From Pseudomonas putida W15Oct28 (GTDB lineage: Bacteria; Pseudomonadota; Gammaproteobacteria; Pseudomonadales; Pseudomonadaceae), in contig NZ_JENB01000044.1 in the NCBI RefSeq assembly GCF_000708715.2, positions 1 through 43,220 of the forward strand: a stretch of DNA of 43,220 bases, read 5' to 3'. This document shows, in pieces, positions 7,618 through 16,610 of this stretch. The position numbers and the translations under genes are program-made. The notes under the pieces are model-generated. The model made no database searches. It was not told where the DNA came from and saw nothing but the letters and a program-made list of their open reading frames with translations. Each line of letters opens with the position of its first letter. The first letter of the stretch is position 1.

Positions 7618-10423
7618 GGTAACCTTGAATGCCTTGGTCGAGGAAAGATTCGACCTTGTTGCCCACTACGCCACCGAGGCCTTTCAGAACGATCTGAAGG
7701 AAGATACCGTGGTCGCCTTTTTCGTTCGCCGGAAGTGCCTGGCTGAAGTCGTCGTAATCGATCCAGTAACGGTTGATCAGGCGCAGCTTCCAGCAGCAGT
7801 TGTCGTACTCGAAACCGCCCATGGCTTCCAGGGTGCGGTTGCGGTTGTAGTCATGCTGCCAGCGAGCGATGACGTTCCACTGCGGAACGATCGGCCAGAT
7901 GACCGAGAAGTCGTGCTGCTGGATCTTGTAGTAGTCCTTGATGTAGTTCGGATCGCCGGGATTCCCAAAACTACTACCACCCTCTTTCCAAGTACCCGTG
8001 GAAGAATCGTAAACGATTGTGTCGTTACGGTACCGATAACCAAGGTTAAGCACCTTGTTCGGGTTGTCCTCAGGCTGATAGTGGAACATCGCGCTCCCCG
8101 ACCGGGTGCTGCGGCTGTCCGGGTCCCAGTTGAAGTCCGAATTGAAGCGCCAGTCGCGGTTGAAGTAGTAGTTGTACATCAGGGCGTAAGGCGATACATC
8201 GGACTGTGAGGATTTCCGAGTGCGATAGTTAATCCCTGGAAGCTGGACTTTGCGATCTTTGAAATAGTACGCCTGACCGATACTGAAGTTCTGGCGCTCG
8301 AAGCCGTTTTCTTCGATCCAACGAGTGGTCACCCCCAACGACAGCTTGTTCTCGTCGCCGATACGGTCGGTGCCGCTGAAGCGGTTATCGCGGAACAGCG
8401 AATCGTAGCTGAATAGGCTCTCCCCCGAGTCGAACAGCGGGATGTCCTTCTGGTCCTTGTACGGGACGTTGAGATAGAACAGGCGTGGCTCGAGGGTTTG
8501 CTTGTAGTTGGTGCCGAACAACGACGTATTGCGGTCGAAGTACAGTCCGCTATCCACACTGAAGATCGGGACGTCTCGGTTCAGCGAGCTGTTGTAGCTG
8601 CCATACGCCGGGTTTGCCGACTGCGCGATTGCCTGGGCTTTGCCCTGGCTGTCCAGGTCCAGGTCGTAATGGGTGTACGCATACTTCAGCTTGGGCGTCA
8701 GGTAGCCGTAGCTGGCTTCCATCGGCAGGCTGATCGACGGCGCAACGTTGTAGCGGTTGCCGTTGGCGCGGGCGATACCGGAAACGTTTTGGTCGAGCCG
8801 TCGACCGCCCAGCACTTGACCTGTGATTGGATCTGTCACCACACCTGCAGTTGTGTCCGGCAGGCCGTCTTTGTTGAAAACCAAATCGTTTTTGAGGTCT
8901 CGATCGAAGCGCACAGCTTCGCTCTCATACTCAAGGTTCAGTCCGCCTGGTTCGAACGGCAGCTTACCGTTGAAGGTAATTTGCGGCAGGCGATCATATG
9001 GCGTGATCTTCGAGATGGTCGCCATCTCGTAGGCATGCACGTTCAACCGCGCGGTGTAGCTGTCACCGCGGTAGGTCAGGGCGCCCTGCTGGTTCAACAG
9101 GTCCTGGGTCTCTACGCCGATCTGGTCGGATTCCAGGTCCTGGAAGTAGAACGGGTCGCTGATGTCGGTGTAGTCCACCTCGGCCATCAGGCGCTCGTCC
9201 AGGCCACCCTTGTGCTGCCAGTTGACCATCCAGCGCTGTTCTTTGTAGTCAGTCTGGTCTTTGCGGTCGTCGTTCTTGTCGTTCAGGTACGCGCCACCGA
9301 ACTGGCCTTCGCTGGAAGGCGTCAGGTAGCGGAACTCGCCTTCCATCAGCAGGCCGCGTTTGGTCATGTAACGCGGGTACAACGTGGCGTCGTAGTTGGG
9401 CGCCAGGTTGAAGTAGTACGGCGTCACCAGCATGAAGCCGGTGTCGCTGCTGGTGCTGAACGATGGCGGCAGGAAGCCGGACTGGCGACGGTCGTCGATC
9501 GGGAAGTAGATGTACGGTGTGTAGAACACCGGGAAATCCTTCACCCGCAGCGTAACGTTGGTCGCAGTACCGAAACCGGTGGCCGGGTTCAGGGTGATGT
9601 TGTTGCCTTTCAGCTGCCAGGCGTTGCTGCCTGGTTCGCAGGTGGTGTACGTACCGTCCTTGAGGCGGATGATGGCGTTTTCACCACGCTTGGCATACAG
9701 GGCACTGCCGCGGATGTGCGACTTGTGCATCACGTATTCGGCGTTGTCGACCTGGGCTTCGCCCGTGTCGAGCTGAATCTGTGCCTCGTCACCGACCACC
9801 AGCGAACCGTTGTCACGGATCTTGACGTTGCCCTTGAGCTCGCCACGGTTTTCGGTCTGGTAGAGGTTGGCCTCGTCGGCCTCGGCCTGCATGCTGCCCT
9901 GGCGCATCACCACGTCACCGGCGAGGGTAGCAATCTGCTGCTCCTGCTGGTACTTGGACACCTTGGCGTTGATGTAGGTCGGCGACTCGTCCTTCGGCGT
10001 GGTGTCGGCCATGCCCGGGCGGGTTGGCTCGACATACGCGCCACCGCAATACGGGCCGGTTTCGGCCAGCTGCGCGGCAGTCAGCTTGTCACGCGGCACC
10101 CAGTCCAGGTGGCTGTAGTCTTCGCTGCGCGACTTCAGGGCACGGCCCTTGGCCTCGGTGACCAGCATCGGCCGGTCCGCGGTTTCGGCTTCGCTCGCGG
10201 CTTCTGTGCCGGAGCTGACGGCCGCACCCTCGTGCACCGGGCGCGGCGGCAGGTTGTTGACTGGCGCTTTGGGCTTGCAGTCCCAACCACCGGAGGCGGA
10301 CACTTGGCAGTCGAACTGTTCGGCTGCCACTACATATGAGGTGGCCAGAGGTTGCAGGGCCAGCAGACCGCCGGTTACCAGCAACGGAAACTTTCTACGA
10401 AACGCGGGGGATTTCAATGCCAT
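7592..10423 (-). CDS. lptD: LPS-assembly protein LptD (OstA/Imp)
   Basis: 943 residues. The chosen start, MALKSPAFRRKFPLL, is followed by a signal peptide ending near VVAA-EQFDC. Then comes an OstA/LptA-like N-terminal jellyroll (about residues 110-260, e.g. LAGDVVMRQGSMQAEADEA) and a large C-terminal beta-barrel. Two N-terminal cysteines (FDC, WDC) and an adjacent pair near the C-terminus (NCCW) match the disulfides of the family. With LptE it inserts LPS into the outer leaflet of the outer membrane. It heads the lptD-surA-pdxA-rsmA-apaGH-glpE run and is divergent from amgK. A longer in-frame reading to 10630 would extend into amgK and lacks a sensible N-terminus. Confidence 0.96.
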   Translation of the reverse strand: MALKSPAFRRKFPLLVTGGLLALQPLATSYVVAAEQFDCQVSASGGWDCKPKAPVNNLPPRPVHEGAAVSSGTEAASEAETADRPMLVTEAKGRALKSRSEDYSHLDWVPRDKLTAAQLAETGPYCGGAYVEPTRPGMADTTPKDESPTYINAKVSKYQQEQQIATLAGDVVMRQGSMQAEADEANLYQTENRGELKGNVKIRDNGSLVVGDEAQIQLDTGEAQVDNAEYVMHKSHIRGSALYAKRGENAIIRLKDGTYTTCEPGSNAWQLKGNNITLNPATGFGTATNVTLRVKDFPVFYTPYIYFPIDDRRQSGFLPPSFSTSSDTGFMLVTPYYFNLAPNYDATLYPRYMTKRGLLMEGEFRYLTPSSEGQFGGAYLNDKNDDRKDQTDYKEQRWMVNWQHKGGLDERLMAEVDYTDISDPFYFQDLESDQIGVETQDLLNQQGALTYRGDSYTARLNVHAYEMATISKITPYDRLPQITFNGKLPFEPGGLNLEYESEAVRFDRDLKNDLVFNKDGLPDTTAGVVTDPITGQVLGGRRLDQNVSGIARANGNRYNVAPSISLPMEASYGYLTPKLKYAYTHYDLDLDSQGKAQAIAQSANPAYGSYNSSLNRDVPIFSVDSGLYFDRNTSLFGTNYKQTLEPRLFYLNVPYKDQKDIPLFDSGESLFSYDSLFRDNRFSGTDRIGDENKLSLGVTTRWIEENGFERQNFSIGQAYYFKDRKVQLPGINYRTRKSSQSDVSPYALMYNYYFNRDWRFNSDFNWDPDSRSTRSGSAMFHYQPEDNPNKVLNLGYRYRNDTIVYDSSTGTWKEGGSSFGNPGDPNYIKDYYKIQQHDFSVIWPIVPQWNVIARWQHDYNRNRTLEAMGGFEYDNCCWKLRLINRYWIDYDDFSQALPANEKGDHGIFLQIVLKGLGGVVGNKVESFLDQGIQGYREREDQAY

Positions 10424-10553
10424 CTTATTAGTCCGGGCTTCCTGCGTGCCATCTGCCCGCGTGTGGGGCCGCACGCCTCTCGATGGTCTGAAAAAGATGC
10501 TGGATAATAAAGCATGACCCGCTTGACGGCTAGGGCCGTCGGAGACCCTTGTA
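10424..10553. promoter_or_regulatory. Divergent lptD / amgK promoter region
   Basis: This 130-bp spacer separates two genes transcribed away from each other. Around 10502-10510 the sequence GGATAATAA offers a -10-like hexamer GATAAT for amgK and, on the other strand, TATTAT for lptD. The two promoters may therefore overlap. No convincing -35 elements or RpoE-type sites are visible. The exact starts cannot be fixed from sequence alone. Confidence 0.35.
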
Positions 10554-11573
10554 ATGCCTGAACACGATGTACGCCTGCAACAACTGACGGTCTGGCTCGA
10601 TGAGCAGCTCAATGATCTTTTCCTGAACAACGCCTGGGGCGAAGTGCCCGCAGGCAGCCTGACCGCGGCCAGCAGCGACGCCAGCTTCCGCCGCTACTTC
10701 CGCTGGCAGGGCGCTGGGCACAGCTTCGTGATCATGGACGCGCCACCCCCGCAGGAAAACTGCCGACCGTTCGTCGCCATTGACCATCTGCTGGCCAGCG
10801 CTGGTGTGCATGTGCCGCTGATCCATGCCCAGGACCTGGAGCGCGGCTTCCTGTTGCTGGGGGATCTGGGCCACCAGACATACCTTGATGTAATTGATGC
10901 CGACAACGCCGATGGCCTGTTCGCCGACGCCATCGAGGCCTTGCTGGCCTTCCAGCGCCTGCCAATGGATGCGCCGCTGCCCAGCTACGACGATGCCCTG
11001 TTGCGCCGTGAAGTAGAGCTGTTTCCCGAGTGGTACGTGGGGTGTGAGCTTGGCCTGGCCTTGAGCGAAGTGCAGAAAGCCACCTGGCAGCGGGTCAGCC
11101 AGTTGCTGATCGACAGTGCCCTGGCCCAGCCCAAGGTGCTGGTGCACCGCGACTACATGCCGCGCAACCTGATGCAGAGCACCCCCAACCCCGGTGTACT
11201 GGACTTCCAGGACGCGGTGTACGGCCCGGTCACCTACGACATCACCTGCCTGTTCAAGGACGCCTTCCTCAGCTGGCCGCAGGCACGGGTCGAAGGCTGG
11301 CTGCGAAATTACTGGCAGCAGGCCAAGGCGGCCGGCATCCCGGTGCAGGACGACTTCGAAGCGTTCCAGCGTGCCAGCGACCTGATGGGTGTGCAGCGCC
11401 ACCTGAAGGTCATCGGCATTTTCGCCCGCATCTGCCACCGCGATGGCAAACCGCGCTACTTGGGCGACGTGCCGCGTTTCTTCGCCTATATAGAAGAAGT
11501 GATCGGCCGCCGGCCCGAATTGGCGGAGCTGGGTGAGCTGATTGCCGAGTTGCAGGCCGGAGTGCGTGCATGA
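10554..11573 (+). CDS. amgK: N-acetylmuramate/N-acetylglucosamine kinase AmgK
   Basis: 339 residues of the aminoglycoside-phosphotransferase fold. The catalytic loop HRDYMPRNLM puts the catalytic aspartate at about residue 200, and the metal-binding motif LDFQDAVYGP follows at about 218. AmgK phosphorylates the anomeric position of MurNAc (and GlcNAc) to give MurNAc-1-phosphate. This starts the salvage route to UDP-MurNAc that bypasses de novo synthesis and gives intrinsic fosfomycin tolerance, as described for P. putida. Its stop overlaps the murU start (ATGA), so the two enzymes of the route are coupled. Many databases label it only as a phosphotransferase; the murU partnership makes AmgK the better call. 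Confidence 0.92.
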   Translation: MPEHDVRLQQLTVWLDEQLNDLFLNNAWGEVPAGSLTAASSDASFRRYFRWQGAGHSFVIMDAPPPQENCRPFVAIDHLLASAGVHVPLIHAQDLERGFLLLGDLGHQTYLDVIDADNADGLFADAIEALLAFQRLPMDAPLPSYDDALLRREVELFPEWYVGCELGLALSEVQKATWQRVSQLLIDSALAQPKVLVHRDYMPRNLMQSTPNPGVLDFQDAVYGPVTYDITCLFKDAFLSWPQARVEGWLRNYWQQAKAAGIPVQDDFEAFQRASDLMGVQRHLKVIGIFARICHRDGKPRYLGDVPRFFAYIEEVIGRRPELAELGELIAELQAGVRA

Positions 11574-12241
11574 AGGCAATGATCCTGGCAGCGGGCAAAG
11601 GCGAGCGCATGCGCCCGTTGACCCTGCATACCCCCAAACCACTGATCCCGGTCGCCGGCAAGCCGCTGATCGAGTACCACCTGCACGCTCTGGCGGCGGC
11701 GGGTGTTACCGAAGTGGTGATCAACCATGCCTGGCTCGGCCAGCAGATCGAAGACCACCTGGGCGATGGCAGCCGCTTCGGGGTGAGCATCCGTTATTCA
11801 CCCGAGGGCGAGCCGCTGGAAACCGGTGGCGGCATCTTCAAGGCCCTGCCGTTGCTGGGTGACGCGCCGTTCCTGCTGGTTAACGGCGATGTCTGGAGCG
11901 ACTACGACTTCACAGGCCTGCAGGCACCCTTGCAAGGCCTTGCTCACCTGGTACTGGTCGACAACCCTGGCCATCACGGGCGCGGTGACTTCCGCCTGGT
12001 GGGCGAGCAGGTCGTCGATGGCGATGATGCACCAGGCACGCTGACCTTCAGTGGCCTGTCGGTGCTGCATCCGGCACTGTTCGACGATTGCCAGCCCGGT
12101 GCCTTCAAGCTGGCGCCGTTGCTGCGCCAGGCCATGGTGGACGGCAAGGTCACTGGCGAGCACTACCCTGGGCACTGGGTGGATGTTGGCACGCTTGAGC
12201 GCCTGGCCGAGGCTGAGCGCTTGATTGGCGAGCGCGCCTGA
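11570..12241 (+). CDS. murU: N-acetylmuramate alpha-1-phosphate uridylyltransferase MurU
   Basis: 223 residues of the sugar nucleotidyltransferase family. The N-terminal signature MILAAGKGERMRPLT and the block KPLIPVAGKPLIEYH (about residues 22-36) bind UTP; NGDVWSDYDF (about residue 105) supplies metal ligands. MurU joins MurNAc-1-phosphate with UTP to give UDP-MurNAc, the step after AmgK. The short length (no C-terminal beta-helix) fits MurU rather than a bifunctional GlmU. Its ATG overlaps the amgK stop. The downstream J-domain gene begins immediately after its stop codon. Confidence 0.93.
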   Translation: MKAMILAAGKGERMRPLTLHTPKPLIPVAGKPLIEYHLHALAAAGVTEVVINHAWLGQQIEDHLGDGSRFGVSIRYSPEGEPLETGGGIFKALPLLGDAPFLLVNGDVWSDYDFTGLQAPLQGLAHLVLVDNPGHHGRGDFRLVGEQVVDGDDAPGTLTFSGLSVLHPALFDDCQPGAFKLAPLLRQAMVDGKVTGEHYPGHWVDVGTLERLAEAERLIGERA

Positions 12242-12242
12242 T

Positions 12243-13010
12243 ATGTGGTGGCCAGGCACGGTGATTGGTATGGGGGCCGGTTTTGCTGTTGCCAGCATAC
12301 CGGGGGCATTGCTCGGTGGGTTGCTTGGGCAGGCCATGGACCGCCGCCTGCGCTTGCGAGGCTGGGAAGACATGCGCGAACGCCTGGGCGGGCGCTCGGC
12401 CTTGCGCGACGACGAGTTGCTGTTCGTGATGCTCGGGCGCCTGGCCAAGTGTGATGGCCGGGTGGCGGAGCAGCATATCCGTCAGGCACGCCAGGAAATG
12501 GTGCGCCTGGACCTGGCCGAAGCGGCCCGGCTGCGCGCGATAGCCGCGTTCAACCGCGGCAAGGCGGGCAAGGACCGGCTGGGCAGCCATTTGCGCCGCA
12601 TTCGCCAGCAGCCGCATGCGGCTGAAGGCACCCTGCGCGCCTGTTGGCGCATGGTCTGGGCCGACGGCAAGATGGGCAACAAGGAACGCGAGCTGCTGCT
12701 GGACTGGGGGCAGAAGCTGGGCCTGAGCCGGCGGCAGGTGCAGGCGATGTCGCTGGAGTACGAGCCGCGCAAGGCAACCGGAACGGAAGGGGTGGCCATG
12801 ACCTATGCCGCAGCGTTGCGCTTGCTGGCGGTTGAGGCGGACACCGAGACCGACAAGGTCAAGCAGGCGTATCGCCGGCTGGTCAGCCGGCATCACCCGG
12901 ACAAGCTGGCGGGTACCGGTGCCAGCGAGGCGCAGGTGCGCGAGGCGACCGAGCGCACCCGCGAGCTGCACCAGGCCTATGCCATGATCCGTAAGCGCCG
13001 GGGCCTGTAA
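12243..13010 (+). CDS. djlA: DjlA-like membrane-anchored J-domain co-chaperone (TerB-like middle domain)
   Basis: 255 residues. An N-terminal membrane segment (VIGMGAGFAVASIPGALLGG, about residues 7-27) carries the glycine pattern typical of DjlA. It is followed by a TerB-like helical domain (about 55-170, DELLFVMLGRLAKCDGRV) and a C-terminal J domain (about 190-255) with the essential HPD in SRHHPDKLAG. DjlA-type proteins recruit DnaK at the inner membrane. The ATG at 12243, one base after murU, was chosen over a TTG at 12225 inside murU. It is likely the third gene of the amgK-murU transcript. No link between J-domain function and MurNAc salvage is shown. Confidence 0.85.
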   Translation: MWWPGTVIGMGAGFAVASIPGALLGGLLGQAMDRRLRLRGWEDMRERLGGRSALRDDELLFVMLGRLAKCDGRVAEQHIRQARQEMVRLDLAEAARLRAIAAFNRGKAGKDRLGSHLRRIRQQPHAAEGTLRACWRMVWADGKMGNKERELLLDWGQKLGLSRRQVQAMSLEYEPRKATGTEGVAMTYAAALRLLAVEADTETDKVKQAYRRLVSRHHPDKLAGTGASEAQVREATERTRELHQAYAMIRKRRGL

Positions 13011-13019
13011 GGGCCTCTT

Positions 13020-13097
13020 CGCCGGCAAGCCAGCTCCCACAGGTAATTCACAGGTCCTGAATTTTGTGGGGTACCTGTGGGAGCTGGCTTGCCGGCG
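13020..13097. repeat. REP palindrome pair, class A, between djlA-like and DUF3530 genes
   Basis: Arms 13020-13045 and 13072-13097 are exact complements and contain the same GCCGGCAAGCCAGCTCCCAC core as the element at 4404-4493. The genes on both sides converge here, and there is no separate T-rich terminator. The hairpin is the only obvious structure in the 108-bp gap. Confidence 0.88.
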
Positions 13098-13118
13098 ATA
13101 GGGCCATCATGGCGAATC

Positions 13119-14117
13119 TTATCCTTGCGGGCTCATCCACCCCCGCACCCGGCGGAACAACTGCTCTTGTTCCGCCGCCTTGTTCCCTGGTATGGCAATC
13201 AACGACAACTGCCGGTACTGGCTGTCCTTCTGCCGCTTGCTGGCCTGCAGGCGCTGCGCGGCCGCCTTGCGGTCGCTGCTACGGGTGACGTAGTAGATAT
13301 CGGCAGTCGGCACCTTCAAGGTAGGTGCCAGGCTTTCCAGGTCATGTTCAACCCGCGCCGGTGTCTGCGCGGCGACCATCACCAGTTTTTGTACCTGTGG
13401 TGGCTGCTTCTCGCTCAGATAGCGGGCCGCCCAATACGCACCGCTACCATGGCCGATCAGCACGATGCTGCGGGCGTTGTGTTGCTGGGCGTACGCCACG
13501 GCGGCATCCAGCCGGGCGAAGATGCGTTCGGCATCTGCCGGGTCGGCCTGCTCGCTGGCCTGTTCGGCGTCGGTGCTCTCTGCCGCGTCGGCATCGGCTG
13601 CGGTGGCCTGGGCCACGTTGGCGTTGGCGTCGGCCGGTACATCCTTGGCCGGTGCGCTTTCGCCTGGGTCTTTCGCAGGCTCGGCAGGCGGTGTGGCCTC
13701 GACCCTGGCTTGCGGGCTGTCGGCAAGCAGGTCGGGCAGGCTGACGCTCAGGCTGTGCCAGCCGACATCAGGGAATTTCTGCCGCAGTGGGCCGACCGCA
13801 TTTGGCCAGTCGGCGGTCTCGCCTGCACCTGGGAGGATGATGACTGCCCCTTGCGGGTCGCTGTCGTTGGCCGGTTTCCACAGGGCCAGGAAGCTGTCGG
13901 CACCGGCCTGCAGGGTCTGCTGCTCAGCCTTTGGTACCAGCCGCTCCAGCGCTTGGGCATCTTCCTGGCTGCGCTCCAGCAGGGGCGGGCGCGGGGCTTC
14001 GGCGGTCGGCGCTTCGGTAGTGGTGGGTGGTTTTTCGGCATCGGCAGCCAAGGCGCCGAGTGGAAGGATCGAGGCCAGGCAGCACATTGCCAGCGTCGTG
14101 CGATAAAGTGTGGACAT
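13119..14117 (-). CDS. DUF3530 family exported protein (alpha/beta-hydrolase-like)
   Basis: 332 residues. An N-terminal signal peptide (LAMCCLASILPLGALA, cleaved near residue 24) points to the periplasm or cell surface. The fold resembles alpha/beta hydrolases: VIILPGAGETADWPNA (about residue 92) looks like an oxyanion loop, and SIVLIGHGSGAYWAARY resembles a nucleophile elbow. In that elbow, however, the serine of the usual G-x-S-x-G is replaced by glycine (G-H-G-S-G), so classical esterase activity is doubtful. Between them lies an Ala/Asp/Glu/Pro-rich low-complexity insert (about residues 155-210). No function is assigned. It is transcribed away from the sensor kinase with only 95 bp between them. 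Confidence 0.75.
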   Translation of the reverse strand: MSTLYRTTLAMCCLASILPLGALAADAEKPPTTTEAPTAEAPRPPLLERSQEDAQALERLVPKAEQQTLQAGADSFLALWKPANDSDPQGAVIILPGAGETADWPNAVGPLRQKFPDVGWHSLSVSLPDLLADSPQARVEATPPAEPAKDPGESAPAKDVPADANANVAQATAADADAAESTDAEQASEQADPADAERIFARLDAAVAYAQQHNARSIVLIGHGSGAYWAARYLSEKQPPQVQKLVMVAAQTPARVEHDLESLAPTLKVPTADIYYVTRSSDRKAAAQRLQASKRQKDSQYRQLSLIAIPGNKAAEQEQLFRRVRGWMSPQG

Positions 14118-14212
14118 GAGTCAACCCAAGGCCAGAATGATACCGGCAGCCTAATAGTATTTGCCCGTGACGGCCATGCTGCATGGCCGCCTTTGCCAAG
14201 ACGAGCGTGTAG

Positions 14213-16600
14213 ATGAAGCGAGTGCGTCGCCTGTTGGTTATCGGCTGCTTGTGGCTGCCCTTGATTGCATTGGCCAGGCCCGAGGGGGTGCCCACCGTTA
14301 CCCTGGAGCCTGCGCAGCAGCAGTGGCTGGACGCGCACCGCAGCTTGCGCGTCGGCCTGGTGCTGCAGGCACCCTACGCCCAGTTCGATCGGCGCCTGCA
14401 GCAACTGTACGGGGCCAACGTAGAACTGGTAGACAGCCTTGCGCAGGCACTGCGCCTGGACCTTACCTGGCGCAACTTCAGCGACCAGGCCAGCCTTGAA
14501 CATGCCCTGTTGGCCGGGGAAATCGACTTCGCCCCGGGCCTGACCCAGACGCCGGCCAGTCTGCGCCTGTGGTTGTTCAGCGACCCGTACATGCGCGTGC
14601 CGCAACTGGTCGTGGGGCCGCGCACCGGGGCCATGGCCGTAGAGCTGGAAAAGCTTGAAACCGAGCAGCGGGTGGTGGTTCGCATGCCCAGCCAGTTGGC
14701 GGATTACCTGCGCGGCAACTACGGCAACCTCAACCTGCAGGGGGTGCCCAACGAGCGGGAGGCCCTGCAACTGGTGGTAGGTGGCCAGGCCAGTTTTGCG
14801 GTGCTGGATGAAGCCCAGCTCAGCCGCCTGTCACGCGAGAGCGAGTTCAGCGAGCTGGCGGTGGTCGGCGATATCGGCCTGCCGCAGCTGCTGCGTATCG
14901 GCTCGCGACGCGACTGGCCGCTGCTGGCCGATGTGCTCGAGCGCGGCCTGCAGGCACTGCCGGCCAAGGAGCTGGAGCAACTGCACCAACGCTGGTTGCA
15001 GCCCAAATACCCACGGCTGAGCGAGTCGCCTGGCTTCTGGCAGAACCTGGCCTTGCTGTTCGGTATGTTGCTGATGTGTGCCTTGGCCACCCTGGTGTGG
15101 CAACGCCGGCAGCAGCGCCAGCTGGAGCGCAGCCTGCTGACCACCCGGGAAAGCCTGGTGGAGCGACAAGTACGTGAAGAGGCCCTGCGCCTGAGCCAGT
15201 TCGCCATCGACCAGAGCACGGTGGGCATTCTCTGGGTCAACTGGGACAGCCACATACGCTACGCCAATCACGCCGCCGAGCGCATGCTGGGGTATGGCGA
15301 CGGCGAACTGCTGGAGCGGCCGTTGAGCACCTTCGAGCCGAGCCTGACCATGGACCGCTGGCTCGAGTTATGGAAAGGCGCTCGCACGGGGGAGGGCGGC
15401 GTCGGCCAGTTCGAGGCGCAGTGCCGGCGAGCAGACAACAGCCTGCTGCCAGTCGAGCTGTCACTGAGCTTTCTGCGCTTTCGTGATTCCGAATACCTGG
15501 TGGTCTACCTCGCCGATGTCACCGAGCGCCACCGCGCCCTGGCGGCACTGCGCGAAAGCGAGGCGCGGCTCAAGGGCATTGCCGGCAACGTGCCGGGGCT
15601 GGTGTTTCGCCTGGAGCGCGACCCGGCCGAGGGCGAGCTGGAATTCCCCTACATCAGTGAGGGCAGCGAGGCGTTGGTGGGCTATGCGCCTGTCGAGATC
15701 CAGCACCCACAGATGGGCCTGCGCAACCTGGTTCACCCCGAAGACCGCGCCGATTACCACCGGGTCCAGGACCTGGCCTTGGCCAGCGACCAGGATTGGT
15801 CCTGGCAGGGGCGTATCCTGACCCGCCAGGGTGAACAACGCTGGGCCGACATCAAGGCCAGCACCCGGCGCCTGACCAACGGCCAGGTGGTGTGGGACGG
15901 TGTGGTATGGGACATCACCCAGGGCAAGCGGGCCGAGTTGGCGTTGGCGAAATCCCAGGAGCAGCTGCGCGAGCTGTCGGCCCACCTGGAAAGCGTGCGC
16001 GAGGAAGAAAAGGCCCGCATCGCCCGGGAAGTGCATGATGAACTGGGGCAGATGCTGACCGTGCTCAAGCTGGAGGTATCGATGTGCGAGCTGGCGTTTG
16101 CCGAGCTGGACCCCGGCCTGAATGAGCGGCTGGCTAGCATGAAGCGCCTGATTGCCCAGCTGTTCCAGCTGGTGCGTGATGTCGCCACTGCCTTGCGCCC
16201 GCCAATCCTCGATGCCGGCATTGCCTCGGCCATCGAATGGCAGGCACGGCGCTTCGAAGCCCGCACGCAGATCCCCTGCCTGGTACAAGTGCCGGATAAT
16301 CTGCCAGCATTGAGCGATGCCAAGGCCACCGGCCTGTTCCGTATCCTGCAGGAGGCGCTGACCAACGTCATGCGTCACGCCCAGGCCCACAGCGTGGAGA
16401 TCGAACTGGTGCGTGAAGACGGGCAGTTGCGCATGACGGTCAGCGATGATGGCCAAGGCTTTTGCCGCGAGCAGACCCGGCCCACGTCATTCGGCCTGGT
16501 GGGTGTACGCGAGCGGGTGCTGATGCTGGGGGGCAGCATGGCGCTGGACAGTGAACCGGGCGAAGGCACCAGCCTGAGTGTGGCCATTCCGTTGGAGTAG
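14213..16600 (+). CDS. Membrane sensor histidine kinase with periplasmic SBP-type and two PAS domains
   Basis: 795 residues. A signal/TM segment (about 5-22) is followed by an SBP_bac_3-like periplasmic domain (about 40-265), which in such kinases binds amino acids or other small solutes. Then come a transmembrane helix (LALLFGMLLMCALATLVW, about 279-296), PAS 1 (about 325-440, FAIDQSTVGILWVN), PAS 2 (about 460-580), a HisKA_3 dimerisation box with REVHDELGQM (phosphoacceptor histidine about residue 608), and a C-terminal HATPase (DDGQGF, FGLVGVRER). It forms a NarL/NarX-class pair with the response regulator 10 bp downstream. The ligand is unknown; the ABC importer that follows suggests, but does not prove, a related solute. 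Confidence 0.88.
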   Translation: MKRVRRLLVIGCLWLPLIALARPEGVPTVTLEPAQQQWLDAHRSLRVGLVLQAPYAQFDRRLQQLYGANVELVDSLAQALRLDLTWRNFSDQASLEHALLAGEIDFAPGLTQTPASLRLWLFSDPYMRVPQLVVGPRTGAMAVELEKLETEQRVVVRMPSQLADYLRGNYGNLNLQGVPNEREALQLVVGGQASFAVLDEAQLSRLSRESEFSELAVVGDIGLPQLLRIGSRRDWPLLADVLERGLQALPAKELEQLHQRWLQPKYPRLSESPGFWQNLALLFGMLLMCALATLVWQRRQQRQLERSLLTTRESLVERQVREEALRLSQFAIDQSTVGILWVNWDSHIRYANHAAERMLGYGDGELLERPLSTFEPSLTMDRWLELWKGARTGEGGVGQFEAQCRRADNSLLPVELSLSFLRFRDSEYLVVYLADVTERHRALAALRESEARLKGIAGNVPGLVFRLERDPAEGELEFPYISEGSEALVGYAPVEIQHPQMGLRNLVHPEDRADYHRVQDLALASDQDWSWQGRILTRQGEQRWADIKASTRRLTNGQVVWDGVVWDITQGKRAELALAKSQEQLRELSAHLESVREEEKARIAREVHDELGQMLTVLKLEVSMCELAFAELDPGLNERLASMKRLIAQLFQLVRDVATALRPPILDAGIASAIEWQARRFEARTQIPCLVQVPDNLPALSDAKATGLFRILQEALTNVMRHAQAHSVEIELVREDGQLRMTVSDDGQGFCREQTRPTSFGLVGVRERVLMLGGSMALDSEPGEGTSLSVAIPLE

Positions 16601-16610
16601 GAGAGCAATC

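Noticed and set aside
7592..10630. A longer lptD (start at 10630)
   Set aside because: It would begin with TTG inside amgK on the opposite strand and lacks a signal peptide at its N-terminus; the ATG near 10423 gives a normal one.
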